Positions 43,941 to 55,250 of a stretch of 64,000 nucleotides of DNA are shown piece after piece. The translations under genes and the position numbers were made by a program. Below the pieces are notes generated by a model that did no database searches, had not been told where the DNA came from, and saw only the letters and a list, made by a program, of their open reading frames with translations. The stretch spans positions 2,656,338 through 2,720,337 of the forward strand of contig NZ_LGQW01000015.1 in the NCBI RefSeq assembly GCF_003116035.1, in the 5' to 3' direction. Each line of letters starts with the position of its first letter. The stretch's first letter is position 1. This DNA comes from Azospirillum sp. TSH64 (GTDB lineage Bacteria > Pseudomonadota > Alphaproteobacteria > Azospirillales > Azospirillaceae).

Positions 43941-44383
43941 AACCGTTGCAAGAGGTTGGAGCCATCACCACGCACACCGAAACGGCCGCGACCGCTCCGC
44001 GGCCAGCCGCCGTTCCCCAGATCCTGGAACCGCAGGATCTGAAGGCGCTCATCCAGGCGTCGCTCGACGCCGACCAGGCAGATGACGTGACCGTCATCGA
44101 TCTTGCCGGGAAAACCACCTTCGCCGATTACATGGTCGTGGCGTCGGGCCGCAACACGCGGCACATCGGCGCCATGGCGATGAAGCTGGCCGAGAAGCTG
44201 AAGCAGGCCGGCGTCCGCGGCGTCGAGATGGAAGGCATGGCCCAGTGCGACTGGGTGCTGGTCGATGCCGGCGACGTGATCGTCCACCTGTTCAAGCCGG
44301 AAGTCCGGACCTTCTACAACATCGAAAAGATGTGGGGCCTGGAACTGCCGACGCCGTCGGGCACGGCGCGGCTGAGCGCCTGA
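43937..44383 (+). CDS. rsfS: ribosome silencing factor RsfS
   Basis: A 148-residue RsfS (Iojap). It binds L14 and blocks subunit joining when nutrients are low. Family motifs: DDVTVIDLAGKTTFADYMVV, ASGRNTRHIGAMA, GMAQCDWVLVDAGDVIVHLF and EVRTFYNIEKMWG. The start is GTG at 43937, overlapping the nadD stop (GTGA); a TTG at 43943 is possible. It is followed by rlmH after 37 bp. Confidence 0.93.
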   Translation: MKPLQEVGAITTHTETAATAPRPAAVPQILEPQDLKALIQASLDADQADDVTVIDLAGKTTFADYMVVASGRNTRHIGAMAMKLAEKLKQAGVRGVEMEGMAQCDWVLVDAGDVIVHLFKPEVRTFYNIEKMWGLELPTPSGTARLSA

Positions 44384-44420
44384 CGGGCAGAGGACGGAAA
44401 CGACGGCGGAGGGCCGCATC

Positions 44421-44879
44421 ATGCGTCTGTGGCTCGCCGCCGTCGGGCGGTCGCGGGGTGGACCGACCCGCGACCTGTTCGACGAGTATGTCGGACGGCT
44501 CGGCTGGCCCTTCACCCTGAAGGAGGTCGAGGTGAAGAAGCGCCTCTCCTCCGACGAATTGAAACGGCAGGAGGCCGAGCTGCTGCTCGCCGCCGTGCCG
44601 GCCGGCGCCATCGTCGTGGCGCTGGACGAACGCGGCAAGGCGCTGCCAAGCGAGAGTTTCGCCGCGAAGATCGGCGACTGGCGCGACCGCGGCGCCGGTG
44701 ACCTCGCCTTCCTGATCGGCGGTGCCGACGGCCATGGCGACGCGGTGCGCGCGCGGGCCGACTTCCTGCTCGCCTTCGGGCCGATGACCTGGCCCCACAT
44801 GCTGGTGCGCGGCATGCTTGCGGAGCAACTCTATCGCGCTCAACAAATTCTTGCCGGTCACCCCTATCACAGGTCCTGA
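44421..44879 (+). CDS. rlmH: 23S rRNA (pseudouridine1915-N3)-methyltransferase RlmH
   Basis: A 152-residue SPOUT methyltransferase that methylates pseudouridine 1915 in helix 69 of 23S rRNA. ALDERGKALPSESFA, LAFLIGGADGHGDAV (SAM-binding knot) and MTWPHMLVRGMLAEQLYRA with a HPYHRS end are typical. It acts on the assembled 70S ribosome. The rsfS-rlmH order is conserved in many bacteria. Confidence 0.96.
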   Translation: MRLWLAAVGRSRGGPTRDLFDEYVGRLGWPFTLKEVEVKKRLSSDELKRQEAELLLAAVPAGAIVVALDERGKALPSESFAAKIGDWRDRGAGDLAFLIGGADGHGDAVRARADFLLAFGPMTWPHMLVRGMLAEQLYRAQQILAGHPYHRS

Positions 44880-44968
44880 TTCCGAGCGTCGCATCCGGCG
44901 CGCGGAAAAGCGCCGGAGCTGAAAACACGAAACTCCGAGACCACAACCTTTCGAGAAAGGTAAGCGCG

Positions 44969-46531
44969 ATGACCGAGACCAACCGACCCCGCCCCGTCGT
45001 CCTCTGCATCCTGGACGGCTGGGGCTATCGCGAGGAGCGGTCCGACAACGCGATTGCGCTGGGCGAGACCCCGAACTGGGATCGCCTGTGGTCGGCCGAA
45101 CCGACGGCCTTCCTCGACGCCAGCGAGGAGGAGGTCGGCCTGCCCAAGGGCCAGATGGGCAACTCCGAGGTCGGGCACATGAATCTCGGCGCCGGCCGGG
45201 TGGTCATGCAGGATCTCGTGATGATCGACCATGCCATCGTCGAGGGCGAGCTTGAGCGCAACGCCGCGCTGAACGATCTGGTCAAGGAGATGCACAAGAC
45301 CGGTGGGCGCGTCCACCTGATGGGCCTGCTGTCGCCGGGCGGCGTCCACTCGCACCAGGACCACATCGCGGCACTGGCCGGCGTGCTGTCGCGCGAGGGC
45401 GTGCCGGTGGCGGTCCATGCCTTCACCGATGGCCGCGACGTTCCGCCGCAGAGCGCCAAGGACCAGGTCGCCGAGTTCATGGCCGACGTCTTCGAGCTGC
45501 CGGGTGTCGAGGTGGCGACCGTCATCGGCCGTTATTACGCGATGGACCGCGACAAGCGCTGGGACCGCGTTGCCAAGGCCTATGCCGCGATGACCAGGGC
45601 GGAAGGCGAGCGCGCCGCCGACCCGATCCAGGCCATCGAACAGAGCTATGCCGCCGAGAAGCATGACGAGTTCATCCTGCCGACGGTGATCGGCGATTAC
45701 GCAGGCATGAAGGACGGCGACGCCATCCTGATGGCGAACTTCCGCGCCGACCGCGCCCGCGAGATCCTGGCCGCCTATGTCGAGAAGGATTTCGACGGCT
45801 TCCCCGTCGATGGGGCACCGAAGCTGGCCGCCGTTGTCGGCATGGTCGAATATTCGTCGGCGCTGGCCAAGCTGATGACCACCATCTTTCCGCCCAAAAC
45901 CCTGACCAAGGTGCTGGGCGAGGTGGTTTCCGAGGCCGGATTGAAGCAGCTGCGCATCGCCGAGACGGAGAAGTATCCGCACGTCACCTTCTTCTTCAAC
46001 GGTGGCGAAGAGCGGGTCTATGAGGGCGAGGACCGCATCCTGGTCCCGTCGCCGAAGGTCGCCACCTACGATCTCCAACCGGAGATGTCGGCCTCGGAAG
46101 TGACCGCCAAGCTGGTCGGCGCCATCGACTCGGGCAAGTACGACCTGATCGTCGTCAACTTTGCCAACCCCGACATGGTCGGCCACAGCGGCATGCTGGA
46201 CGCCGCCATCAAGGCGGTGCAGGCGGTCGACAGCAGCGTCGGTCAGGTGGAGGCTGCGGTGCGCCGTGCCGGCGGCACCATGCTGATCACCGCCGACCAC
46301 GGCAACTGCGAGCTGATGAAGGATCCGGAGACCGGCGGGCCGCACACCGCCCACACGCTGGACAAGGTTCCGCTGGTGCTGGTCAACGGCCCGGCCGGCG
46401 CCCGGATCGACAGCGGCCGTCTGGCCGACATCGCCCCGACGCTGCTGGACCTGCTGGGCCTGCCGAAGCCGGCCGAGATGACCGGCCGCAACCTGCTGGT
46501 CCGCACCGCCGCCCGCGCGGCGGCGGAATAA
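44969..46531 (+). CDS. gpmI: 2,3-bisphosphoglycerate-independent phosphoglycerate mutase
   Basis: A 520-residue manganese enzyme of glycolysis, alkaline phosphatase fold. VVLCILDGWGYREERSDNA begins the protein; KGQMGNSEVGHMNLGAGRVV contains the phospho-acceptor Ser. Later motifs include HAFTDGRDVPPQSAK, VIGRYYAMDRDKRWDRV, NFRADRAREI and ITADHGNCELM. It is full length. The ribosome site GAAAGGT precedes the ATG. The stop is followed by the second palindromic element. Confidence 0.97.
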   Translation: MTETNRPRPVVLCILDGWGYREERSDNAIALGETPNWDRLWSAEPTAFLDASEEEVGLPKGQMGNSEVGHMNLGAGRVVMQDLVMIDHAIVEGELERNAALNDLVKEMHKTGGRVHLMGLLSPGGVHSHQDHIAALAGVLSREGVPVAVHAFTDGRDVPPQSAKDQVAEFMADVFELPGVEVATVIGRYYAMDRDKRWDRVAKAYAAMTRAEGERAADPIQAIEQSYAAEKHDEFILPTVIGDYAGMKDGDAILMANFRADRAREILAAYVEKDFDGFPVDGAPKLAAVVGMVEYSSALAKLMTTIFPPKTLTKVLGEVVSEAGLKQLRIAETEKYPHVTFFFNGGEERVYEGEDRILVPSPKVATYDLQPEMSASEVTAKLVGAIDSGKYDLIVVNFANPDMVGHSGMLDAAIKAVQAVDSSVGQVEAAVRRAGGTMLITADHGNCELMKDPETGGPHTAHTLDKVPLVLVNGPAGARIDSGRLADIAPTLLDLLGLPKPAEMTGRNLLVRTAARAAAE

Positions 46532-46534
46532 CGG

Positions 46535-48109
46535 ATGGCGCCCGTCCCTTTCACCTCTTTGTCCCCCTCTCCCCCCCGGGGAGAGGGTCGGGGTGAGGGG
46601 GGCGCGTGGCGCGGAGTCGCGGGAAGTCCGGTGCTTGGTCCTGCATCGCGATTTGCATCCCGCATCGCCTCCCCCTCACCCAGCCCTCTCCCCAGGGGGG
46701 AGAGGGTATCCGGTGTAGGAGAGGGTCTGTTCGCCGGCTTCGTGGTCATCGCCGGCCTGATTCTCGCTCAGCCGGCGAATGCTCAATCCGAAGCCCCCAA
46801 GGACACCCTCAAGCGGGTCGAACAGCAGCTCCAGACCGGCAAGCAGCGCCAGCAGCAGCTGGAACGCCAGTCCCAGGCGCTCCAGAGCGAACTCGATGCC
46901 CTGCGCGGCCGGCTGATCGCGCTGGCCGACCAGGCGCGCGGGCAGGAACAGACGCTCGACCAGCTGGAAGAGTCGCTGTCCGCCCTGGAGGGGGAGGAAC
47001 GCGAGCGCTCCGCCGGTCTCGACGCCGAACGGCAGCAGATCGCCACCCTGCTGGCCGCCCTCCAGCGGCTGGCGCGCATCCCGCCGGAGGCAGCACTGGC
47101 CCGGCCGGAAAGCCCCGTCGATACCCTGCGCTCCGCCCTGCTGCTGCGCGACGCCGTGCCGGCGTTGAAGGCGCGGGCCGATGCGCTGTCCCAGGCGTTG
47201 ACCGCGCTGGCCGACACCCGCGGCAAGCTGGTCGACCAGCGGGCGAAGGCATTGGCGGCGCGGGTGGCGCTGACCGAAAAGCAGGATGAGATGAACCGCC
47301 TGATCGCCCGGCGCGAGGAGCTGTCGCGCCAGACGGAGGAGGAGCGCGTCCAGGTCGGCCAGCGCATGGCGGATCTGTCGGGGCAGGCCACCGATCTCCG
47401 CCAGCTGATGGAGCGCATCGAGGCCGAACGCCGCGCCGCCATCGAGGCGGCTGCACGCCGCGAAGCCGAGCGGCGCGAGGCGGAGCGCAAGGAAGCCGCC
47501 AAGCGCGAAGCGGAGAAGCGCGAGGCCGAACGCCGGCTCGCCGCCCAGAAGGAGGCGGAGCGCAAGGAGGCCGAACGCAAGCTGGCCGAACTGCGCGCCG
47601 CCGAACAGAAAATCGCCGAACAGAAGGCTGCTGAGGAAAAGCGCGCGAAGGACGAGGCCGCCAGGGAGGCGGCACGCGAACGCGAGCTGGCCGCGAAGTC
47701 TCCGGACGGACCTCCGGCCGTCTCCGGTATGGTTCTGCCGGCGGCCGGCAAGCTGACGACCCGCTTCGGCGAGGCCGACCGCTATGGCGCGACCAGCCGC
47801 GGCGTGACGGTCCAGACCCGCGCCGGGGCCGCCGTGGTGGCGCCGCGCGGCGGCACGATCGTGTTCGCCGGCCCGTTCAAGGGCTATGGCCTCATCTTGA
47901 TCGTGGAACACGGCAACGGATATCATAGTTTGATTGCGGGTTTGGGCCGGATCGAAACGGCCGTCGGGCGTAAGGTGGCCAGCGGGGAACCGCTGGCGGT
48001 CATGCCGCCGGACGGCAATCCGGATCTCTATTTCGAGCTGCGACGAAACGGCCAGCCGATCAATCCGCAACGCGGGTTCGGCGCCCCGGAGGGGAAAGGA
48101 CAAGGGTAG
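46535..48109 (+). CDS. EnvC-like murein hydrolase activator with degenerate LytM/M23 domain
   Basis: A 524-residue frame. The true protein begins with a signal-like segment (FAGFVVIAGLILAQPANAQS, from about residue 66), then a long coiled coil (about 90-390, rich in EAERREAERKEA) and a C-terminal LytM domain (GMVLPAAGKLTTRFGEADRY to YFELRRNGQPINP). The M23 zinc ligands are lost: the HxxxD site reads SRGVTVQ and the HxH site reads LYFEL. It therefore should activate amidases, as EnvC does, not cut peptidoglycan. The start is uncertain, as the palindromic element at 46565-46706 lies in frame inside the first 58 codons; GTG at 46742 is the nearest later start. It ends directly at the CtpA start. 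Confidence 0.82.
   Translation: MAPVPFTSLSPSPPRGEGRGEGGAWRGVAGSPVLGPASRFASRIASPSPSPLPRGERVSGVGEGLFAGFVVIAGLILAQPANAQSEAPKDTLKRVEQQLQTGKQRQQQLERQSQALQSELDALRGRLIALADQARGQEQTLDQLEESLSALEGEERERSAGLDAERQQIATLLAALQRLARIPPEAALARPESPVDTLRSALLLRDAVPALKARADALSQALTALADTRGKLVDQRAKALAARVALTEKQDEMNRLIARREELSRQTEEERVQVGQRMADLSGQATDLRQLMERIEAERRAAIEAAARREAERREAERKEAAKREAEKREAERRLAAQKEAERKEAERKLAELRAAEQKIAEQKAAEEKRAKDEAAREAARERELAAKSPDGPPAVSGMVLPAAGKLTTRFGEADRYGATSRGVTVQTRAGAAVVAPRGGTIVFAGPFKGYGLILIVEHGNGYHSLIAGLGRIETAVGRKVASGEPLAVMPPDGNPDLYFELRRNGQPINPQRGFGAPEGKGQG
46565..46706. repeat. 142-bp palindromic MITE-like element at the 5' end of the EnvC-like gene
   Basis: The left arm from 46565 (CCCTCTCCCCCCCGGGGAGA, then GGGTCGGGGTGAGGGG) and the right arm ending at 46706 (CCCCTCACCCAGCCCTCTCC onward) are reverse complements over about 37 bp with a few mismatches. 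It shares size, ends and the GGGTGAGGGG core with the element at 43177-43324. Confidence 0.75.
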
Positions 48110-49561
48110 ATGAGGATGTTCAAGCGCGCCGCAACGGCGGCAGCTCTGGTGTTTCTGGGCGCCGGCGTCGCCACCGTCACTGCTCAGTCCAGCAATTCGT
48201 CGGACACTTACCGGCAGCTGAACCTGTTCGGCGACGTCTTCGAGCGCGTCCGCGCCGAGTATGTCGAGCCGGTGACCGACGAACAGCTGATCGAATCGGC
48301 GATCAACGGGATGCTGACCTCGCTCGACCCGCATTCCAGCTATCTGAACAAGAAAAGCTTCCAGGACATGCAGGTCCAGACCCGCGGCGAGTTCGGCGGG
48401 CTGGGCATCGAGGTGACGATGGAGAACGGCCTGGTGAAGGTCGTCTCCCCCATCGACGACACCCCGGCCTTCCGCGCCGGCCTGCAGCCGGGCGACCTGA
48501 TCGTCCAGCTGAACGGCGAGGCGGTCATGGGCCTCAGCCTGAACGAGGCGGTGGAGAAGATGCGCGGTCCGGTGGGCAGCGAGCTGAAGGTCACCGTCCG
48601 CCGCGGCGAGGCGGGAGAGCCCTTCACCGTGTCGCTGACCCGCGCCGTCATCAAGGTGCAGTCGGTCCGCTTCCGCACCGAAGGCGACATCGGCTACATC
48701 CGCGTCACCAGCTTCAACGAGCAGACGCAGAGCGGGCTGGAGAAGGCGATCTCCTCCATCCAGCAGCAGCTGGGCGACAAGCTGAAGGGCTTCGTACTCG
48801 ATCTGCGCAACAACCCGGGCGGCCTGCTCGACCAGGCGGTTTCGGTCTCCGACACCTTCCTGGAGAAGGGCGAGATCGTGTCGACCCGCGGCCGGCGCGC
48901 CGAGGAAGGCACCCGCTTCAACGCCAAGCCGGGCGACCTGATCAAGGGCATGCCGCTGGTGGTGCTGATCAACGGCGGCTCGGCCTCGGCCTCGGAAATC
49001 GTCGCCGGCGCGCTGCAGGACCACAAGCGCGCGATCATCATGGGCACCCAGAGCTTCGGCAAGGGATCGGTCCAGACCATCATCCCGCTGCCCGGCCATG
49101 GCGCCATGCGTCTGACCACGGCGCGCTACTACACGCCGTCGGGACGCTCGATCCAGCAGCTCGGCATCACCCCGGACATCGAGGTGCATGTCGCCAAGGT
49201 GGAGGACCTGGACAAGAACGTCATCCGCCGCCGCGAGGCCGACCTGAAGGGCGCGCTGGTCAACCCCGACGCCGCCAGCAAGGCGCCGCGTCCGGCAACC
49301 ACCAACCCGGCCGCTCCCGGCACGCCGGCGGCCCCGAACCCGGCCGCGCCGGCTCCGGGACCGGGGGCGGGTGCCGCCCCAGTGGCTCCCGGTGCTCCCG
49401 GTGCGACCCCCGGTGCTGCCCCTGCTCCGGGTGCCGCTCCCGCCCCGGCCGAGGGTGCGGCGGCGGAGGGGGCGGAGCCGCCCTTCGACTTCCAGCTCGC
49501 CCGCGCGCTGGATCTGCTGCGTGGCGTCGCCCTGTTCCAGCAGCGCTCCGCGGCGCGCTGA
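48110..49561 (+). CDS. ctpA: S41-family C-terminal processing protease (CtpA-like)
   Basis: A 483-residue periplasmic protease. After a signal peptide, the PDZ domain (about residues 95-180: GGLGIEVTMENGLVKVVSPI, AGLQPGDLIVQLNGEAV) is followed by the Ser/Lys protease: FVLDLRNNPGGLLDQAV, INGGSASASEIVAGAL (nucleophile Ser) and MGTQSFGKGSVQTI (Lys). The C-terminal 90 residues are a Pro/Ala/Gly-rich low-complexity tail. Such proteases trim lipoproteins or cell-wall hydrolases. It starts directly after the EnvC-like stop and is part of a cell-wall cluster. Confidence 0.95.
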   Translation: MRMFKRAATAAALVFLGAGVATVTAQSSNSSDTYRQLNLFGDVFERVRAEYVEPVTDEQLIESAINGMLTSLDPHSSYLNKKSFQDMQVQTRGEFGGLGIEVTMENGLVKVVSPIDDTPAFRAGLQPGDLIVQLNGEAVMGLSLNEAVEKMRGPVGSELKVTVRRGEAGEPFTVSLTRAVIKVQSVRFRTEGDIGYIRVTSFNEQTQSGLEKAISSIQQQLGDKLKGFVLDLRNNPGGLLDQAVSVSDTFLEKGEIVSTRGRRAEEGTRFNAKPGDLIKGMPLVVLINGGSASASEIVAGALQDHKRAIIMGTQSFGKGSVQTIIPLPGHGAMRLTTARYYTPSGRSIQQLGITPDIEVHVAKVEDLDKNVIRRREADLKGALVNPDAASKAPRPATTNPAAPGTPAAPNPAAPAPGPGAGAAPVAPGAPGATPGAAPAPGAAPAPAEGAAAEGAEPPFDFQLARALDLLRGVALFQQRSAAR

Positions 49562-49576
49562 CCGGAGCGAACGACG

Positions 49577-50752
49577 GTGAAGGCTCCCGCCCTGTTCGGT
49601 CGTCTGCGGTTCGATGTCCGGGGCCTGCGCCCCGGGCTCGGCTGGCTGCGCCGTTTCCGTCGCAATGGAAACGACTCGGCGGGAGAACCACGCAAGCCGC
49701 TTTCCAAAGCCCTGTTGGGTGCCGTCGCCGTGGTGGCGGTCGCCTATGCCGGCTTGGCCGGTTGGCTGGCTCTGAACGGCGGGGCGACGCGGGAGGCCTG
49801 GCAGGCGTCGATTCCGTCGACGACGGTCGCGGTCGCCCCGCTGCCGCCACCGCCACCGCCGGAGCCCAAGGTTGCCGCCCCGGCGGTTCCGCCGCCGCTG
49901 CCGACCGATGGCGCCCCGCTGCCGCTGCCGGGTGTTCCGGCGGCGGCGGTGACTCTGGTCCCGGCTCCGGTGCCGGGATTGGTGGAGGACAGCCGCAACG
50001 GCCCGCTGCCGCGCATCGCCCAGGACGGGCGCAAGCCCTGGCAGGTCTATGCCCGGCCCTTCCCGGCGACCGACAAGCGGCCGCGCATCGCCATCGTGAT
50101 GTCGGACCTGGGGCTCAGCGGCGTCACCACCGGCAACGCGCTGGCGAAGCTGCCGCCCGGCATCACGCTGGCCTTCCTGCCTTATGCCGAGCGGCTGGAC
50201 GATTGGGTCGAGCGGGCCCGCACCAAGGGGCACGAGGTGATGCTGTCGGTGCCGATGGAGCCGCTGAACTACCCGCGCGACGATCCCGGCCCCAATGCGC
50301 TGCTGACCATGCTCGGCCCCGACCGCAATGTGGAGCGGCTGGAATGGTCGCTGGGCAAGGCGGTGGGCTATGTCGGCATCACCAGCACCACCGGCAGCAA
50401 GTTCACCGCCAACCCGGCGGCGATGCAGCCGGTGGTGGACGCGCTGAAGGCCCGCGGCCTGCTGCTGGTCGATGCCCGCGCCAACCCCAAGAGCGTCGCC
50501 GGGCCGCTCGCCAATCTGGCCGGCGTGCCGCGGGCGCTGGGCGACCGGGTCATCGACCGCGACCTGTCGCGCGGCGCCATCGACGACCAGCTGCGCGAGT
50601 TGGAGGAGCTTGCCAAGGCCAACGGTGCCGCCGTCGGCTTCGCTTCCCCCTATCCGACGACGATCGAGCGTCTGAATCTTTGGATGACCGCTCTCGCTGA
50701 TCGTGGCATCGCGCTGGCCCCGGTGTCGGCTGTGGTCAATATCCAGAAATGA
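49577..50752 (+). CDS. divergent polysaccharide deacetylase family protein (YibQ-like)
   Basis: A 391-residue membrane-anchored protein. One N-terminal helix (ALLGAVAVVAVAYAGLAGWL) and a Pro-rich linker are followed by the divergent polysaccharide deacetylase domain (about residues 165-391): RPRIAIVMSDLGLSGVTTGN, GITLAFLPYAERLDDWVERA, GHEVMLSVPMEPLNYPRDDP and VGITSTTGSKFTANPAAMQP. In many alphaproteobacteria it follows envC and ctpA, as here. The reaction is unproven. GTG start at 49577, 15 bp after the ctpA stop. Confidence 0.9.
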   Translation: MKAPALFGRLRFDVRGLRPGLGWLRRFRRNGNDSAGEPRKPLSKALLGAVAVVAVAYAGLAGWLALNGGATREAWQASIPSTTVAVAPLPPPPPPEPKVAAPAVPPPLPTDGAPLPLPGVPAAAVTLVPAPVPGLVEDSRNGPLPRIAQDGRKPWQVYARPFPATDKRPRIAIVMSDLGLSGVTTGNALAKLPPGITLAFLPYAERLDDWVERARTKGHEVMLSVPMEPLNYPRDDPGPNALLTMLGPDRNVERLEWSLGKAVGYVGITSTTGSKFTANPAAMQPVVDALKARGLLLVDARANPKSVAGPLANLAGVPRALGDRVIDRDLSRGAIDDQLRELEELAKANGAAVGFASPYPTTIERLNLWMTALADRGIALAPVSAVVNIQK

Positions 50753-50758
50753 CGGAGT

Positions 50759-50785
50759 CGGGGAGGGTCGGTCGCCGACCCCCCG
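50759..50785. terminator. hairpin terminator between convergent genes
   Basis: CGGGGAGGGTCGG pairs with CCGACCCCCCG around a tcg loop, just after the deacetylase stop, followed by TCTTCCTC. It may serve both the rightward cell-wall cluster and the leftward HAD-ProB-Obg group. Confidence 0.6.
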
Positions 50786-50791
50786 TCTTCC

Positions 50792-51441
50792 TCACCCGCA
50801 AAGCGCATCCCAATCCAGCGACCCCGGATCCTCCACCAGATGGTCCACCGTGTCGAACACCACGGCGGGGTGCTGGGGCCAGGCGATGGTCAGCATTCCG
50901 GCGGCCTTGGCGCTGCGGGCGCCGGTGGGGCTGTCCTCGATCACCGCGCAGGCTTCCGGCGGCAATCCCAGCATCTTCGCCGCCAACAGGTAGGGCTCCG
51001 GATGGGGCTTGCCGTTGGCAACGTCCTCGCGCGCGATGCTGAAGCGGAAATGCGGGATCGCCATCGCCCGCATGTTGGCGTCGACGATCATGCGCCCGCC
51101 GTTCGACACGCAGGCCTGGGCCAGCCCGCGGGCGGCGAAGGCTTCCACCAGGGCGAAGGCACCCTCGCGCGGGCGGACGCGATCGACGTTGGCGACATAC
51201 TGCGCGTTGATCTCGTCGGCCCAGACTTTCAGGTCGATGGGGAAGGGGCGGCGGGCATGCAGGGCGGCGTAAATCTCGCGGAACGCCACGCCGTGCATCG
51301 ACCGGCAGTCCTCCTCGCTCAGCTCATGGCCATAGCCGCGGCAGACGTCGACGGTGATCTGCTGGTGCCAGGGCTCGCTGTCCATCAGCGTGCCGTCGAT
51401 GTCCCACAGGATGGCGCGGATCGGGCTGCGCGACATCGCGG

Positions 51442-51445
<4 letters not shown>
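50792..51445 (-). CDS. HAD-family phosphatase (phosphoglycolate phosphatase-like)
   Basis: A 217-residue HAD subfamily IA enzyme. Motif I ILWDIDGTLMDSEPWH is canonical, with motif II in ACVSNGG, motif III Lys in NGKPHPEPYLL and motif IV CAVIEDSPTGARSAKAAG. It should be a phosphatase for sugar phosphates or phosphoglycolate. The start is GTG at 51445, which overlaps the proB stop by 4 bp (GTGA); the ATG at 51436 is an alternative. It is the last gene of the obg-proB group. Confidence 0.9.
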
Positions 51446-53973
<2,528 letters not shown>

Positions 53974-54037
53974 ATCCCACAAGCGTGCAGGCCTGCGACA
54001 CAGGCCGCGCAACGACCTTACTGGTTGTTCGGCCCGA

Positions 54038-54325
54038 TCACTCGGCGGCGACGGCCGGAACTTCCTGGTCGTTGGCCGGAACGACGTTCACGAAGGTGCG
54101 GCCGTTCGAGCTGTGCTTGAAGTAGACCTGACCGTCGGCCATCGCGAAGATGGTGTGGTCGCGGCCGAGGCCGACATTCTCGCCCGGGTGGAACTTCGTG
54201 CCACGCTGACGGACGATGATGTTGCCGGAGACGACGTTCTCGCCGCCGAAACGCTTCACGCCGAGACGGCGACCGGCGGAGTCACGGCCGTTGCGGGACG
54301 AGCCGCCTGCCTTTTTGTGTGCCAT
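54038..54325 (-). CDS. rpmA: 50S ribosomal protein L27
   Basis: A 95-residue L27. It starts [20 protein letters not shown], which reaches into the peptidyl transferase centre, and has [20 protein letters not shown] in the centre. The last 10 residues (EVPAVAAE) are an extra tail. It is 56 bp downstream of rplU in the same transcript. Confidence 0.97.
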   Translation of the reverse strand: MAHKKAGGSSRNGRDSAGRRLGVKRFGGENVVSGNIIVRQRGTKFHPGENVGLGRDHTIFAMADGQVYFKHSSNGRTFVNVVPANDQEVPAVAAE

Positions 54326-54381
54326 GGGGTGTTGCTCCTAATACTGAAGATGCGCCTGGAAGCTTGACCGGAAGACCCGGA

Positions 54382-54699
54382 TCAGGCCGCGCCGTTGATG
54401 CCGGTGATGCGCAGGACGGTCAGGTCCTGGCGGTGGCCGTTCTTACGGCGGTAGTTCTGGCGGCGCTTCTTCTTGAAGACGATGATCTTCGGGCCGCGAT
54501 CCTGGGCGACGACCTCGGCGACAACCGAGGCGCCGGCCACGGTCGGGGTGCCAATGGTGGTGTTGCCTGCGTCGCCGACCATCAGCACGTCATCGAGCGT
54601 GATGGAGGCGCCAGCATCGGCCTCGAGCTTCTCAACACGGATCACGTCGCCATTGGCGACCTTGTACTGCTTGCCGCCGGTGCGGATCACTGCAAACAT
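54382..54699 (-). CDS. rplU: 50S ribosomal protein L21
   Basis: A 105-residue L21 that binds 23S rRNA with L20. [20 protein letters not shown] begins the protein, and [19 protein letters not shown] is the RNA-binding basic stretch. The ATG at 54699 is chosen; a GTG at 54708 would add three residues. A strong promoter lies at 54781-54808. Confidence 0.97.
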   Translation of the reverse strand: MFAVIRTGGKQYKVANGDVIRVEKLEADAGASITLDDVLMVGDAGNTTIGTPTVAGASVVAEVVAQDRGPKIIVFKKKRRQNYRRKNGHRQDLTVLRITGINGAA

Positions 54700-54780
54700 T
54701 GTCGTCACTGCCTATGTCAAAACAAACGGCGGGCTTCTCGCCCACCGTTCGATGCGCAAGCCCGTTCATGGGAGCGACGA

Positions 54781-54808
54781 TCTATACTCAAGGTGGCCTG
54801 AGAGTCAA
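54781..54808 (-). promoter_or_regulatory. sigma-70-type promoter of rplU-rpmA
   Basis: On the minus strand TTGACT (54808-54803), a 16-bp spacer and TATAGA (54786-54781) form a close match to consensus, about 82 bp upstream of the rplU start. The intervening leader may be a target for ribosomal autoregulation. Confidence 0.7.
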
Positions 54809-54850
54809 CAGGGATACGGCCGAAAAGCTTCGCATTTTTCTGCAAAAAAG

Positions 54851-54879
54851 GCTTGCGCGGCCGGAGGCGTTTATATAGG
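54851..54879 (+). promoter_or_regulatory. probable promoter of tRNA-Ser
   Basis: GCTTGC (54851-54856) and TATAGG (54874-54879), 17 bp apart, lie 28 bp before the tRNA 5' end. The -35 box is weak. It is divergent from the rplU promoter. Confidence 0.45.
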
Positions 54880-54907
54880 TTCCGCCCACCCCGCCAAACG
54901 GGGCAGC

Positions 54908-54997
54908 GGATGGGTGGCAGAGCGGTTGAATGCACCGCACTCGAAATGCGGCATACCCTCACGGGTATCGGGAGTTCGAATCTCCCCCCATCCGCCA
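54908..54997 (+). tRNA. tRNA-Ser (anticodon CGA)
   Basis: A 90-nt class II tRNA with a long variable arm. The acceptor arms GGATGGG and CCCATCC pair, followed by G and an encoded CCA. The anticodon stem CCGCA/TGCGG encloses CTCGAAA, giving anticodon CGA, which reads UCG. The T-arm loop TTCGAAT is present. Confidence 0.95.
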
Positions 54998-55024
54998 TTC
55001 TCTCTCACGGGAGAGTAAATTGCA

Positions 55025-55056
55025 AAGCGCCAGCCGGACCGGCTAGGCGCTTTTTT
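55025..55056 (+). terminator. rho-independent terminator of tRNA-Ser
   Basis: AAGCGCC-AGCCG pairs with CGGCT-A-GGCGCTT and is followed by TTTTTT. It is 27 bp after the tRNA end. Confidence 0.85.
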
Positions 55057-55250
55057 CTTGTCCGGCTTCCGGCCGGCTTTGCCTAGGCTGCCTTTCTCCC
55101 GGCCGCCCCGGTCTTTTCCGGTTGGGCATCTCCTTTTTCTCCGGACCGTCGCGATGGCCGTTCCCCCGGCTGGTTTGTTGGTCATCTCAACGCCAACGCC
55201 CAGATCCCTTCGGTGCGATCCGCCAGGGATGCGACCGGAGGGGTGCCGCC

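Noticed and set aside
46676..50233. An 1185-codon open frame on the minus strand
   Set aside because: It is antisense to the EnvC-like, CtpA and deacetylase genes, all with clear domains. The translated product has no recognisable domain.
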